Assembly: GCF_000217795.1 (NCBI RefSeq)
Contig: NC_015681.1
Span: 735,244 to 799,243, forward strand
Direction: 5' to 3'
Length of the DNA stretch: 64,000 nucleotides
Source: Thermodesulfatator indicus DSM 15286
Lineage (GTDB): Bacteria; Desulfobacterota; Thermodesulfobacteria; Thermodesulfobacteriales; Thermodesulfatatoraceae
Shown here: piece by piece, positions 8,722 through 17,007 of the stretch
Numbering within the stretch: position 1 is the first letter of the stretch
Layout: each line of letters starts with the position of its first letter
Program-made: the position numbers and the translations under genes
Notes under the pieces: model-generated
Databases searched by the model: none
Told to the model about the DNA's origin: nothing
What the model saw: the letters and a program-made list of their open reading frames with translations, nothing else

Positions 8722-8928
8722 ATGAAAACAAAAAACGTTTCTATTCCAATAGATATAATAATTGAAATGTTGAAAAAGTTAAATGAAGAAGAAAAGCAGG
8801 AGATTTTTGAAAAAGTATTTTTAGAAGAAGATACTTCCCCTTTAACAATTGAAGAAAAACAAGAAATAGAAAGATCAGAACAAGAATTAAAGAATAAAGA
8901 GACTATTTCATGGCCTTTTGGCACATAG
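8722..8928 (+). CDS. Putative antitoxin of RelE/ParE-type module
   Basis: A 68-residue acidic, helical protein (MKTKNVSIPIDIIIEMLKKL then a glutamate-rich stretch), overlapping the RelE-like gene by 19 bases in the usual antitoxin-toxin order. ATG 8722 is chosen because AGGAG lies eight bases upstream; the longer reading would run into the junction repeat. I recognise no named antitoxin family with certainty; the call rests on position, size and charge. Confidence 0.75.
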   Translation: MKTKNVSIPIDIIIEMLKKLNEEEKQEIFEKVFLEEDTSPLTIEEKQEIERSEQELKNKETISWPFGT

Positions 8929-9170
8929 AATTTTCAAAACAGGCATATAAAACTTATAAAAAATTAGCAAAAGGATATCAGAAAAAGATAGATAGTATTT
9001 TATATCTCTTGATAAATAAAGAAAGAATAGACATAAAACCTGTAGCAGGAGAAGAAGACATTTACAGGGTAAGAGTTGGAAAGTATAGAATGTTAATTAA
9101 AGTTTATAAAAAAGAACGCATTATTTTAGTAGTAAAAATAGGACCAAGGGGAGATATATATAAGAAATAA
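8910..9170 (+). CDS. RelE/ParE-family toxin
   Basis: An 86-residue basic protein. WHIEFSKQAYKTYKKL at the N-terminus, DIYRVRVGKYRMLIKVYKKERIILVVKIGPRGDIYK at the C-terminus match the RelE/ParE plasmid-stabilisation fold, including the conserved YRVRVGKYR strand. RelE members cleave mRNA on the ribosome; ParE members poison gyrase, and sequence alone does not decide. Followed directly by dispersed repeat copy b and junction repeat copy 3. Confidence 0.88.
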   Translation: MAFWHIEFSKQAYKTYKKLAKGYQKKIDSILYLLINKERIDIKPVAGEEDIYRVRVGKYRMLIKVYKKERIILVVKIGPRGDIYKK

Positions 9171-9207
9171 TTCTAAAATTTACTTCAGCACACAGCTAAC
9201 TAAAGGT

Positions 9208-9538
9208 GAAATTTTGCAAAAAAAACAGAGACTGCTTCGCCCATACGGCCTCGCAGTGACGAAATGGAGTCAGCTCCTCGCAGACACAGGAAGGACGGCT
9301 CTTCGTAGAGACAGTAAGAAATATTGTCATTGCGAGCTACTTTACATTGTCATTGCGAGCGAAGCGAAGCAATCCTTGTCCCGAGCGCAGCGAAGGGATC
9401 TCGGAGACTGCTTCGTCGCCCTCGGCTCCTCGCAGTGACAAAGAAGGAAAGGCCTCGCAGTGACAGCGAAGGTTACTTTGCTTTAGCGATTATGTCAGCG
9501 GCGATAAATTTGTCGTGTAAAAACACTCGGATTAATTG
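9208..9538 (+). repeat. Dispersed composite repeat, copy b (expanded)
   Basis: Starts like copy a (TTTTGCAAAAAAAACAGAG) and ends with the same GTGTAAAAACACTCGGATTAAT. It is longer, because inner units such as GCGAGCGAAGCGAAGCAATC and CTCGCAGTGACA are present more than once. It fills the 388 bases between the RelE-like gene and femAB. Short readings through it are not believed to be genes. Confidence 0.85.
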
Positions 9539-9570
9539 TAGCCTAAAAGAGCTGGTTGATGAGGGTTAAG
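9539..9570 (+). repeat. Junction repeat copy 3 at the femAB start
   Basis: Third copy of the 32-bp sequence. The deacetylase frame still reads SLKELVDEG and stop here, although the deacetylase gene itself ended 1.5 kb earlier, and the ATG within it (9559) is the femAB start. Confidence 0.85.
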
Positions 9571-10566
9571 AGAGTATTTTTAAACGAAATCCCCGACTGG
9601 GACGACTTAATAAAGGATTTCGCCCCTGGGCCGTATCATCACCTGGCCTGGCTTAAAGCTGTGGCTAGGGCTTACGGCCACGCCCCTGTTTTTTTGCTGG
9701 CCTATGAAGGCCAAGAGCTCCGTGGGGCGCTGCCACTGGTTATCTTTAAAGGCTTTCGAGGGAAAAGCCTAATCTCGCTTCCCTTTGGTGATTACGGCGG
9801 GCCCCTTGCTTCTGACGAAGAAGCCCAAAAGGCCCTTGTTTTTCACGCTCAAAAAATAGCCGAAGAAATAGGCCCTCTTGAGATCAGGTTTCCCGAAAAA
9901 CCGGCCTTTCTTCCGAAAAATAGCGGCCAGGTAGCCAAAGTAAGACTTCTTCTTCCCTTGCCAGACGAAAGCGACGACCTTTGGAAGGCACTCAAATCAA
10001 AAGTGCGCAGCCAGGTGCGGCGCCCCATGAAAGAAGGCGCCGAGGCGGTAGTAGCCGGAGTTGAACTTTTGCCAGCCTTTTACCGCATTTATACCAAAAC
10101 CATGCATTACCTGGGCTCTCCGCCCCACGCCCTTTCCTGGTTCAAAAGCATCGTTTCTTTTTACGAAGATAAAGCCAGAGTGGTTATGGTTCACCTTAAA
10201 GGGAAACCTCTGGCGGCAAGCATTATCATTTTTAGTAACGAAACAGCCACGGTGCCCTGGGCCGCTTCACTGAGAGAATATAAACGCATAAGCCCCAACA
10301 TGCTCCTTTACTGGCAGATGCTCTCTCTCGCCATAGAAAAAGGAGCCAAAATTTTTGACTTTGGCCGTTCAACACCTGGTAGTGGCACCTATCGCTTCAA
10401 AAAACAATGGGGAGCTGAAGAAAAAGCGCTCTTTTGGTACCGCGTGCCAGCCGAAGAAGAAAAGGTCTCAAAAGTGCGGCCCCTGATAGAAAAAATCTGG
10501 CAAAAACTTCCAGAAAAGGCCGCAAATTACTTGGGGCCGAAGCTAAGGGGGCGCATCGCCTTATGA
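9559..10566 (+). CDS. FemAB-family protein of the exosortase-A polysaccharide system
   Basis: A 335-residue GNAT-fold FemAB relative (two GNAT-like domains); HLAWLKAVARAYGHAPVFLLAY and the C-terminal FDFGRSTPGSGTYRFKKQWGAE are typical of the PEP-CTERM/XrtA-associated FemAB subfamily. These are thought to modify the exported polysaccharide or its peptide linkages, but the substrate is unknown. ATG 9559 lies in the junction repeat; TTG 9556 would add one residue. It overlaps the next gene by ATGA. Confidence 0.87.
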   Translation: MRVKRVFLNEIPDWDDLIKDFAPGPYHHLAWLKAVARAYGHAPVFLLAYEGQELRGALPLVIFKGFRGKSLISLPFGDYGGPLASDEEAQKALVFHAQKIAEEIGPLEIRFPEKPAFLPKNSGQVAKVRLLLPLPDESDDLWKALKSKVRSQVRRPMKEGAEAVVAGVELLPAFYRIYTKTMHYLGSPPHALSWFKSIVSFYEDKARVVMVHLKGKPLAASIIIFSNETATVPWAASLREYKRISPNMLLYWQMLSLAIEKGAKIFDFGRSTPGSGTYRFKKQWGAEEKALFWYRVPAEEEKVSKVRPLIEKIWQKLPEKAANYLGPKLRGRIAL

Positions 10567-11747
10567 AGCGCGCCATCTTTATTGCCCACCGCTTCCCCTT
10601 TCCCCCCAACAAAGGCGATAAACTAAGGGCCTATAACATCCTGAAATACTTGACCAGGCGCTACGAAGTAAGCCTTATCTGCCACCTTGACGAAGAAAGA
10701 GACCTTAACGAGCTTAACCGCCTGGACTTACCCCTTAAAAATGTATTTTTTGACTTCAAGCCCAAAAAATGGCGAAAACTTGCTTCTTTTAAGGCTTTAC
10801 CCAAAGGTAGTCTGTCAGTAGTTTACTTTTACGCCAAAGAGTTGCAGGTCCGTTTCAATCAACTAGTAAAAAAAGATCCAATAAGTCTTATTTTTTGTTC
10901 GTGTGCGCCGGCCGCTGAATATGTTTTCCGAGGGCCTGAAACTAAAGCCCGCCTTTTTCTTGACTTTATGGACGTGGACTCGGAAAAATGGCGTCTTTAC
11001 GCTGAGAGATCAGGGTTTCCCTGGCGCTTGGTGTATGCCCTTGAGGCCGGTCGCATGCGGACATACGAAAAGAAAATCGTCAAGGCCTTTGACCGGGTCT
11101 TTCTGGTCTCCGCGGCTGAAGCTGCGCTTTTTCAAGAGAAGGTGGAAAGTAGCCCGAAAGTAACGGTGCTTGAAAACGGCGTTGACCTTGATTTTTTCAG
11201 CCCGGCTTATCGTTCAAAACTTAAAAAAAACGGGCCAACTGTGGTTTTTACCGGAGCTATGGATTACTGGCCAAACGCCGAAGGGGTAATCTGGTTCGCC
11301 AGAGAAATCTGGCCGCTGGTAAAAAACGAGTTCCCTAAAGCCACTTTTTACGTTGTAGGCAAAGACCCTTTGCCGGAAGTAGAAGCTCTATCTAAAGAAC
11401 CAGGGGTTCAGGTGACAGGTTTTGTGCCAGACGCCCGCGATTATATCTCTCTTGCTGATGTGTGTGTGGCCCCACTCAGGCTGGCCCGCGGCATTCAAAA
11501 CAAAGTGCTTGAGGCCATGGCCATGGCCAAACCCGTAGTGGCCACACCAGAGGCGGCTGAAGGTATCACGTTTCAGGAAAGCGAGCTTCTCGTAGCTCAC
11601 CAGGCAAAAGATTTTGCTGAAGCCGTTAAGGAATTATTGAAAAACCCAGTCAAGGCCCATAAAATAGGCCGGCTCGCCCGCAAGAGAATGGAAAAAGACT
11701 ATAGCTGGGAGAAAAAGCTAGAGGTGCTTGATGCTTACCTACCCTGA
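10563..11747 (+). CDS. GT4 glycosyltransferase, exosortase-A cluster type 1
   Basis: A 394-residue GT-B glycosyltransferase of the PEP-CTERM-associated sugar transferase family 1: HRFPFPPNKGDKLRAYNILKYLTRRYEVSLICH at the N-terminus and the nucleotide-sugar-binding half with GFVPDARDYISLADVCVAPLRLARGIQNKVLEAMAMAKPVV. Start ATG 10563 overlaps the femAB stop; a longer in-frame reading upstream lies inside femAB and is rejected. It is expected to add a sugar to the lipid-linked glycan at the cytoplasmic face. Confidence 0.9.
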   Translation: MKRAIFIAHRFPFPPNKGDKLRAYNILKYLTRRYEVSLICHLDEERDLNELNRLDLPLKNVFFDFKPKKWRKLASFKALPKGSLSVVYFYAKELQVRFNQLVKKDPISLIFCSCAPAAEYVFRGPETKARLFLDFMDVDSEKWRLYAERSGFPWRLVYALEAGRMRTYEKKIVKAFDRVFLVSAAEAALFQEKVESSPKVTVLENGVDLDFFSPAYRSKLKKNGPTVVFTGAMDYWPNAEGVIWFAREIWPLVKNEFPKATFYVVGKDPLPEVEALSKEPGVQVTGFVPDARDYISLADVCVAPLRLARGIQNKVLEAMAMAKPVVATPEAAEGITFQESELLVAHQAKDFAEAVKELLKNPVKAHKIGRLARKRMEKDYSWEKKLEVLDAYLP

Positions 11748-12858
11748 GCCCGTAATATGCCACGTGGCCCACGCTTTAAACCCGGGCGGCACAGAACGCC
11801 TGGTCTGCGAGTTGGCCCGCGCCTTTAGCAAAAAAGCCAAAGTAATAGTGGCTACCCTTGAAGAGCCCGGAAAATGGGGGCTTGAGTTGCGGCAAGAGGG
11901 CATCCCGGTTTTCCCCCTTTTTCGGGAGCCAGGTATTGATTTAAACCTGGTCTGGAATTTGAGCCGCCTTATAAGAGAACATCGGATAGCGCTGATTCAC
12001 GCCCACCAATACACGCCTTTCTTTTATGCCGGCCTGGCCAGGCTTTTTAACCCGGGGGTTAAACTCATTTTTCATGAGCACGGCCGCCATTACCCGGAGG
12101 TATTAAAACGTCCGAAAAACATCTTTAATCGCCTGGTGCTTCAGCCACTTGCCAGCGAAATAGTGGCTGTATCAGAAGAGGTCAAAGAAAGGCTTGTAAA
12201 ATATGAAGGCCTTTCCCGAAAACGAATACGCGTGATTTATAACGGTATCATTCCGCCGGAAACAATCCCTGCGGGAGAAAAGGAAAAAATCAGAGCCAGG
12301 CTCGGCTTTAGCAGAAAGGATTTTATAGTGGCCACAGTAGGGCGTTTTGACCCTATAAAGAACCTGCCTATGCTTCTTAAGGCCATTGCCATGGCGAGGA
12401 CCAAAGCCTCCCAAATTAAAGGGCTTCTCATTGGTGACGGGCCGGAAATGGAAAAATTAAAGGCCCTGACAAAAGAACTCGGGCTTTCTGAACACATAAT
12501 TTTTACAGGCTTTCGCCAGGACGCGGTGAAACTGGTGCAAGTGGCCGATGTTTTTGCCTTATCAAGCTTCAGTGAAGGCACTTCGTTGGCTTTGCTTGAG
12601 GCTATGGCCGTGGGGCTTCCGGCGGTGGTTACCGCTGTTGGCGGAAACCCTGAAATAGTCAAAGACGGCCAAACCGGCCTCCTGGTGCCAAGTGATGACG
12701 AAGTAAAGATGGCCGCGGCCTTAAGCCTGCTTGCTGAAGAGCCGAATCTCAAAGTTAAAATGGCTGAGGCGGCCCAAAAGCACTTTTTTGAGCACTTCAC
12801 CTTTGCCAAAATGGTAAAAGAATTTGAAAAACTATATGAAGAGACTTTGGCCGCATAG
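11731..12858 (+). CDS. GT4 glycosyltransferase, exosortase-A cluster type 2
   Basis: A 375-residue GT-B enzyme with VCHVAHALNPGGTERLV-like N-terminus (seen as ICHVAHALNPGGTERLVCEL) and the retaining GT4 motif FSEGTSLALLEAMAVGLPAVVT around residue 285. It matches the second sugar transferase that usually follows the type 1 enzyme in XrtA clusters. It overlaps the previous gene by 17 bases. ATG 11731 is preferred to TTG 11728. Confidence 0.88.
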   Translation: MLTYPEPVICHVAHALNPGGTERLVCELARAFSKKAKVIVATLEEPGKWGLELRQEGIPVFPLFREPGIDLNLVWNLSRLIREHRIALIHAHQYTPFFYAGLARLFNPGVKLIFHEHGRHYPEVLKRPKNIFNRLVLQPLASEIVAVSEEVKERLVKYEGLSRKRIRVIYNGIIPPETIPAGEKEKIRARLGFSRKDFIVATVGRFDPIKNLPMLLKAIAMARTKASQIKGLLIGDGPEMEKLKALTKELGLSEHIIFTGFRQDAVKLVQVADVFALSSFSEGTSLALLEAMAVGLPAVVTAVGGNPEIVKDGQTGLLVPSDDEVKMAAALSLLAEEPNLKVKMAEAAQKHFFEHFTFAKMVKEFEKLYEETLAA

Positions 12859-12872
12859 GAAAAAAGTGAGAA

Positions 12873-12950
12873 GGTCTTTCTCCTGTCACGGCAAGGAGCC
12901 GTGTGGGAGATCCCTTCGCTGCGCTCGGGACAGGCGAAGCAGTCTAAAGA
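12873..12950. repeat. Short dispersed repeat units before the amidotransferase gene
   Basis: Holds GTCACGGCAAGGAGCCGTG (a small inverted repeat), CCCTTCGCTGCGCTCGGGAC and GGCGAAGCAGTCT, units also found in the larger composite repeats. It fills the 99-base gap between two co-oriented genes and could form hairpins in the mRNA. Confidence 0.7.
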
Positions 12951-12957
12951 GGATTAA

Positions 12958-14838
12958 ATGTGCGGGATAATCGGCATAATAGACCTTTCAGGTGTTTCTA
13001 AAAAAGACGAGGCGATGGTCCGCCAGGGCCTGGCCCTCCTGAAGCACCGTGGCCCTGACGAAGAAGGTGTCTTTAAAGACAACCAGGCCGTGCTTGGGCA
13101 TGTGCGCCTTTCCATAATTGACCTCTCTAGCGGCCGCCAGCCCATGGTGGACGAAGAACTCACCGTGGTCTTTAACGGTGAAATTTATAACTTTCTTGGG
13201 TTGCGGAAAGAGCTTGAAGCCCTGGGACATAAGTTTGAAACCCGAAGTGATACCGAAGTAATTCTTAAGGCCTATCGGGAATGGGGCCCAGATTGTGTGG
13301 AAAGGCTATCTGGCATGTTTGCCTTTGCCCTCTGGGATGCTGCTAAAAGGCGTCTTGTCCTGGCTAGAGACCGCCTGGGCAAAAAACCGCTTTATTACAC
13401 CGTGAAAGGCCAGCACCTCGCTTTTGCCTCGGAGATAAAGGCGCTTTTACCGGAGCTTGATAAAAAAACTTTAGACCCAGAAGCCCTTGACTGCTATTTT
13501 TCCTTCGGCTTTGTACCCTCACCCAAAAGTATTTTTTATGGCATTAAAAAGCTACCTCCAGCCCACGTGGCTGTCTTTTCGGAAAACGGGCTATCTCTCA
13601 AACGTTACTGGGAAATAAAGTTCTCTCCCCGGCCTTACACCCTTGATGATGCCCTTGAAGAATTCTTTACCCTTTTTGAAAAGGCCGTATCTATCAGGCT
13701 CATAAGTGATGTACCTCTTGGGGCCTTTCTTTCTGGCGGAATAGACTCACCGCTGGTGGTAGCCCAGATGACCCGCCTCCTTGACCGTCCGGTGCTTACC
13801 AATAGCATTGGCTTTGACGATGAAAAAACGAGCGAATTGCCACTCGCCAGAGAAATTGCCAGGCACCTCGGCACAGACCACCGCGAATATCTGGTTAAAC
13901 CTGAAGCCGCCGAAATTCTTCCCGGGTTAATTTATCATCTTGATGAGCCCCTGGCGGACTCAAGTGCCCTTCCCACTTATTATGTGTGCCAGATGGCGCG
14001 GCAAAACGTAACTGTAGCGCTCTCTGGGGACGGCGGCGATGAGTCCTTTGGAGGCTACACTTTTCGCTATTTGCCTCATCTCTTTGAAAGCCGTTTGCGT
14101 AAAAGAATCCCGCTTCCCTTAAGAAGCACTTTCTTCAGGCTCCTTGGCAGCCTTTATCCGCGAGCCTCGTGGTTGCCTAAGCCTTTACGGCTCAAGACCA
14201 TTTTTCAAAACCTGGCGGTATCAGATGTTAGGGCCTTTTATCAGGATCTCGTTTGGCTTCCGGTTGATATTCGCGAAGAAATTTATTCAGCGCAGTTTAA
14301 AAAAGAGCTTGACGGGGCAAGCCCTTTTGAATGGATATACCCTCTTTACCAGCAGGTAAAAGAGCTTGACCCGATGAGCCGGGCCCAGTTTGTTGACCTG
14401 AATTTTTATCTACCAGAAGACGTCCTGGTCAAGGTGGACCGTATGAGCATGGCCGTGGCGCTTGAAGTGCGCTCACCACTTCTTGATTATCAACTGGTTG
14501 AGTTTGCCGGAAAACTCCCCCTTAAACTCAAAGTCCGCGGAAATACAGGAAAAATACTTTTGCGCGAGGCCCTGAAAAAGTTCCTTCCAGAAGGGCTAAT
14601 CTCAAAGCCCAAAAGGGGCTTTGCCGTACCAGAGGCCAAGTGGCTTAGGGGTGAACTTAAACCTTTTCTGGAAGAAGCCCTGGCGGCCAATGATTCGTTT
14701 ATCTGGCAATATTTAAGCCGGGAAAAAGTTAAGGTCTTGTGGCAGAAGCATTTATCTGGCCGTTTCAATCTCGGTGTGTTTTTCTGGGGGCTTATGATTT
14801 TGCGCCTCTGGGAAAAGGAGTTCTTCTATGAGGCTTAG
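12958..14838 (+). CDS. asnB: Asparagine-synthase-like amidotransferase, exosortase-A type
   Basis: A 626-residue class II glutamine amidotransferase. The start MCGIIGIIDL places the catalytic Cys at position 2; the glutaminase domain (1-190, with LKHRGPDEEG and RLSIIDLSSGRQPM) is followed by the synthetase domain with the pyrophosphate loop SGGIDS at 259-264. This family in XrtA clusters probably amidates a sugar carboxylate rather than free aspartate; that is inference from context. Its 3' end overlaps the next glycosyltransferase by 11 bases. Confidence 0.9.
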   Translation: MCGIIGIIDLSGVSKKDEAMVRQGLALLKHRGPDEEGVFKDNQAVLGHVRLSIIDLSSGRQPMVDEELTVVFNGEIYNFLGLRKELEALGHKFETRSDTEVILKAYREWGPDCVERLSGMFAFALWDAAKRRLVLARDRLGKKPLYYTVKGQHLAFASEIKALLPELDKKTLDPEALDCYFSFGFVPSPKSIFYGIKKLPPAHVAVFSENGLSLKRYWEIKFSPRPYTLDDALEEFFTLFEKAVSIRLISDVPLGAFLSGGIDSPLVVAQMTRLLDRPVLTNSIGFDDEKTSELPLAREIARHLGTDHREYLVKPEAAEILPGLIYHLDEPLADSSALPTYYVCQMARQNVTVALSGDGGDESFGGYTFRYLPHLFESRLRKRIPLPLRSTFFRLLGSLYPRASWLPKPLRLKTIFQNLAVSDVRAFYQDLVWLPVDIREEIYSAQFKKELDGASPFEWIYPLYQQVKELDPMSRAQFVDLNFYLPEDVLVKVDRMSMAVALEVRSPLLDYQLVEFAGKLPLKLKVRGNTGKILLREALKKFLPEGLISKPKRGFAVPEAKWLRGELKPFLEEALAANDSFIWQYLSREKVKVLWQKHLSGRFNLGVFFWGLMILRLWEKEFFYEA

Positions 14839-15943
14839 GGTTTTACAGCTTGGCAGCCCCACCGGGCTTTACGGCGCTGAGCGCTGGATCCTGGCGCTAA
14901 TCAAGTATCTTGCCCCAGAGAAGGTAGAAACCATTGTTGGTGTCATCCGTGATGACCCGGCCCTTTCTGCGCCGCTTCTCTCTGAAGCCCAAAAGCTCGG
15001 CTTTGAAACCGTAGCCATTAACGCTTACGGCCGTTTTAACCCCGAAGCCGTCAAAAAATTAAGGGCCTACCTTAAAGAAAAAGGCATTCATATTCTTCAC
15101 ACCCATGGCTACAAACAGGATCTCGCCGGATTTCTCGCCACCAGAGGCTTAAAGACCAAGATCATCGCCACTCCCCATGGCTGGAGCAAGGAACCCGACT
15201 TTAAGCTCGCTGTTTACGAGACTTTAAACCGTCTGGTGTTTCTCGGGCTGGATAAGGTAGTTCCTCTGTCAAAAGAGATTTATCAGGGGCTCTTGCGCAT
15301 TCCGGGGCTTAAACGCAAATTAACCCTTATCGTCAACGCCGTTGACCTCTCCGAGATTGAAGCGGTAAAAGACGTGCCAGAAGAAGTCCTCGCCCGCAAA
15401 AAAGAGGGCTTTTTCATTCTTGGTTACATCGGCCAGCTCATTCATCGCAAGGGGTTGGATATTCTTTTAAAGGCGCTTTCCCATAAAGAGCTTTCAGATT
15501 GTTTTCTTTTCGTGGTAGGCGAAGGCCCTCTCAAAAACGAGCTTAAAGCCCTGGCCAAAAAGCTTGGCCTTTTTTCACGGGTAGCTTTTACCGGCTATCG
15601 TGAAGACCGCTTGAACTTTTTACGCGGTTTTGATGTCTTCGTATTGCCTTCTCGTCTGGAGGGAATCCCCCGTTGCCTTATGGAAGCCATGGGTATGGGG
15701 AAACCGGTAGTGGCCTCAGCCATTGAGGGCGTGATGGATTTAATCCCTGAAGACGGTGAAGGTGGCCTGCTCTTTCCAGTGAAGGACGCACACGCTTTAG
15801 CCCAAAAAATCGCCATTTTCAAGGGAGACCAAAAGCTCAGGGAAAATATAAGCCAAAAAGCCCGCCAGATTGTAGCGGAAAAGTTTTCCGCCGAGCGCAT
15901 GGCCAGGGAATACGAAGCCCTTTACCAGAGCCTCTTTTCTTAA
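14828..15943 (+). CDS. GT4 glycosyltransferase
   Basis: A 371-residue GT-B enzyme: GSPTGLYGAERWILAL is the acceptor-side loop, ILHTHGYKQDLAGFLATR a conserved mid-region, and LPSRLEGIPRCLMEAMGMGKPVVAS (about 275-300) the nucleotide-sugar motif with the conserved glutamates. It is the last gene of the plus-strand polysaccharide cluster, overlapping asnB by 11 bases. Donor and linkage cannot be read from the sequence. Confidence 0.88.
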   Translation: MRLRVLQLGSPTGLYGAERWILALIKYLAPEKVETIVGVIRDDPALSAPLLSEAQKLGFETVAINAYGRFNPEAVKKLRAYLKEKGIHILHTHGYKQDLAGFLATRGLKTKIIATPHGWSKEPDFKLAVYETLNRLVFLGLDKVVPLSKEIYQGLLRIPGLKRKLTLIVNAVDLSEIEAVKDVPEEVLARKKEGFFILGYIGQLIHRKGLDILLKALSHKELSDCFLFVVGEGPLKNELKALAKKLGLFSRVAFTGYREDRLNFLRGFDVFVLPSRLEGIPRCLMEAMGMGKPVVASAIEGVMDLIPEDGEGGLLFPVKDAHALAQKIAIFKGDQKLRENISQKARQIVAEKFSAERMAREYEALYQSLFS

Positions 15944-15949
15944 GGGGGA

Positions 15950-16105
15950 GTAGAGACATCGCTGACATAAGTCGCCAGGACGAAGGCCTCTAGCTGTCGC
16001 GGCGAGGCCTCGTTAGAGGCCGAAGCAGAGATCCCTTCACTTCGCTCGGAGTGACATAATAGTAGCTGGCTAATGGCTAATAGCTGATGGCTAATCACTT
16101 TTCAC
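15950..16105. repeat. Repeat-rich gap between convergent operons
   Basis: Holds AGGCCTCGTTAGAGGCCGAAGC, ATCCCTTCACTTCGCTCGG and a second type of motif built from repeats of GGCTAAT / AGCTGATGGCTAATC. The latter recurs in altered form at 23537 and 28866 on the other strand (CCATTAGCCATCGCC). No gene is seen in 15944-16209; it separates the plus-strand cluster from the minus-strand genes. Confidence 0.65.
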
Positions 16106-16209
16106 TTGCGAACCCAGATAGCAAAGCAATCTCCCCTTGCCATCATTATCCCACGTTGTCACGGCAAGCCCGTATAAGTAGTCTCGCAAATAAAGCATAC
16201 AAAGGACTT

Positions 16210-17007
16210 TTACCAGCCGATTTCGGAAAATAGCTTTTCCAGGTAGGCAAGGCCTGGTATTACGTCTTCAGGGCGATGGGCCTCGTAAGTCACCAGGGGT
16301 TTTATCCCCTTCTTGGCCAGTTGAGCAAACATGTTTTTAAAAGGGATTTTTCCCTGGCCAGGGGGCAGGTGATCGTCCCAGGTGCCATCGTTGTCATGCA
16401 CGTGGAGCTCAAAAAGGCGCTGGCCAAAAGCCTCAACCCAGGGCTCCCAGGAAGACTTGGCAAAGGCCAGAGCATGGCCAGCATCAAAGCAATAGCCCAG
16501 GTTTGGCGAAGCAATCTTTTCTACAACATCTGTTAACCAGCTTGGGTCAGGCTCAAGCACGTTTTCTACCGCCAGTTTAAGTTTTAAATTCTCAGCTTCG
16601 CCAGCCAGCGAAATAAAACTTTCTCTAACGGCCTCCTGCCATTTCTCCCGGCGCTCAAGGTGATAGGCCGGGCTGTAACCGGTGTGCAAGACCACTACTT
16701 CAGGCCCAAAAAGAGCCGCCACTTTGAGGGCTTCTTTCAGGCGTTTCACCGTTGCGTTTTTTATGGCGCTATCAAGCGCTCCCAGAGAAAGGTCCCTAAA
16801 AGGACTGTGAACGCTGCACTTTACCTGATGTTCTTTGAGTATTCTTGCCGCGGCTTCAAAGTCCTCAAAAGAAAATAGATCAAGGGCTCCGTCGTCAAGG
16901 CCTACTTCAAGGCTTAAGCCCTGCTCAAGGGCCAAGGGTAGATATTTTTCAAATAGAACAACAGGAAGGGCAAGATGCACCTCTTTTTTAATCTTTTCTG
17001 AGATCAC
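16210..17007 (-). CDS. Sugar phosphate isomerase/epimerase (xylose-isomerase-like TIM barrel)
   Basis: A 265-residue AP-endonuclease-2/xylose-isomerase-like TIM barrel. SVHSPFRDLSLGA, VVLHTGYSP, LAVENVLEPDPSWL, GYCFDAGHA and LHVHDNDGTWDDHLPPGQGKI supply the expected metal-ligand His/Glu/Asp residues in order. The substrate is unknown. GTG 17007 overlaps the stop of the DegT gene (GTGA) and has AGGAGG eight bases upstream, so the two are translated together and the product may act on the same sugar pathway. Confidence 0.85.
   Translation of the reverse strand: MISEKIKKEVHLALPVVLFEKYLPLALEQGLSLEVGLDDGALDLFSFEDFEAAARILKEHQVKCSVHSPFRDLSLGALDSAIKNATVKRLKEALKVAALFGPEVVVLHTGYSPAYHLERREKWQEAVRESFISLAGEAENLKLKLAVENVLEPDPSWLTDVVEKIASPNLGYCFDAGHALAFAKSSWEPWVEAFGQRLFELHVHDNDGTWDDHLPPGQGKIPFKNMFAQLAKKGIKPLVTYEAHRPEDVIPGLAYLEKLFSEIGW

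Noticed and set aside
8637-8924. 95-codon minus-strand reading opposite the antitoxin
   Set aside because: Antisense of a well-supported antitoxin gene and junction repeat.
9214-9569. Readings across repeat copy b
   Set aside because: Repeat-encoded peptides (VIASEAKQS type) recur wherever the palindromic units occur; the SLKELVDEG end is only the copied deacetylase tail.
12172-12809. 190-codon minus-strand reading inside the second sugar transferase gene
   Set aside because: Shadow of a GC-rich gene; Ser/Arg-rich composition without any domain.
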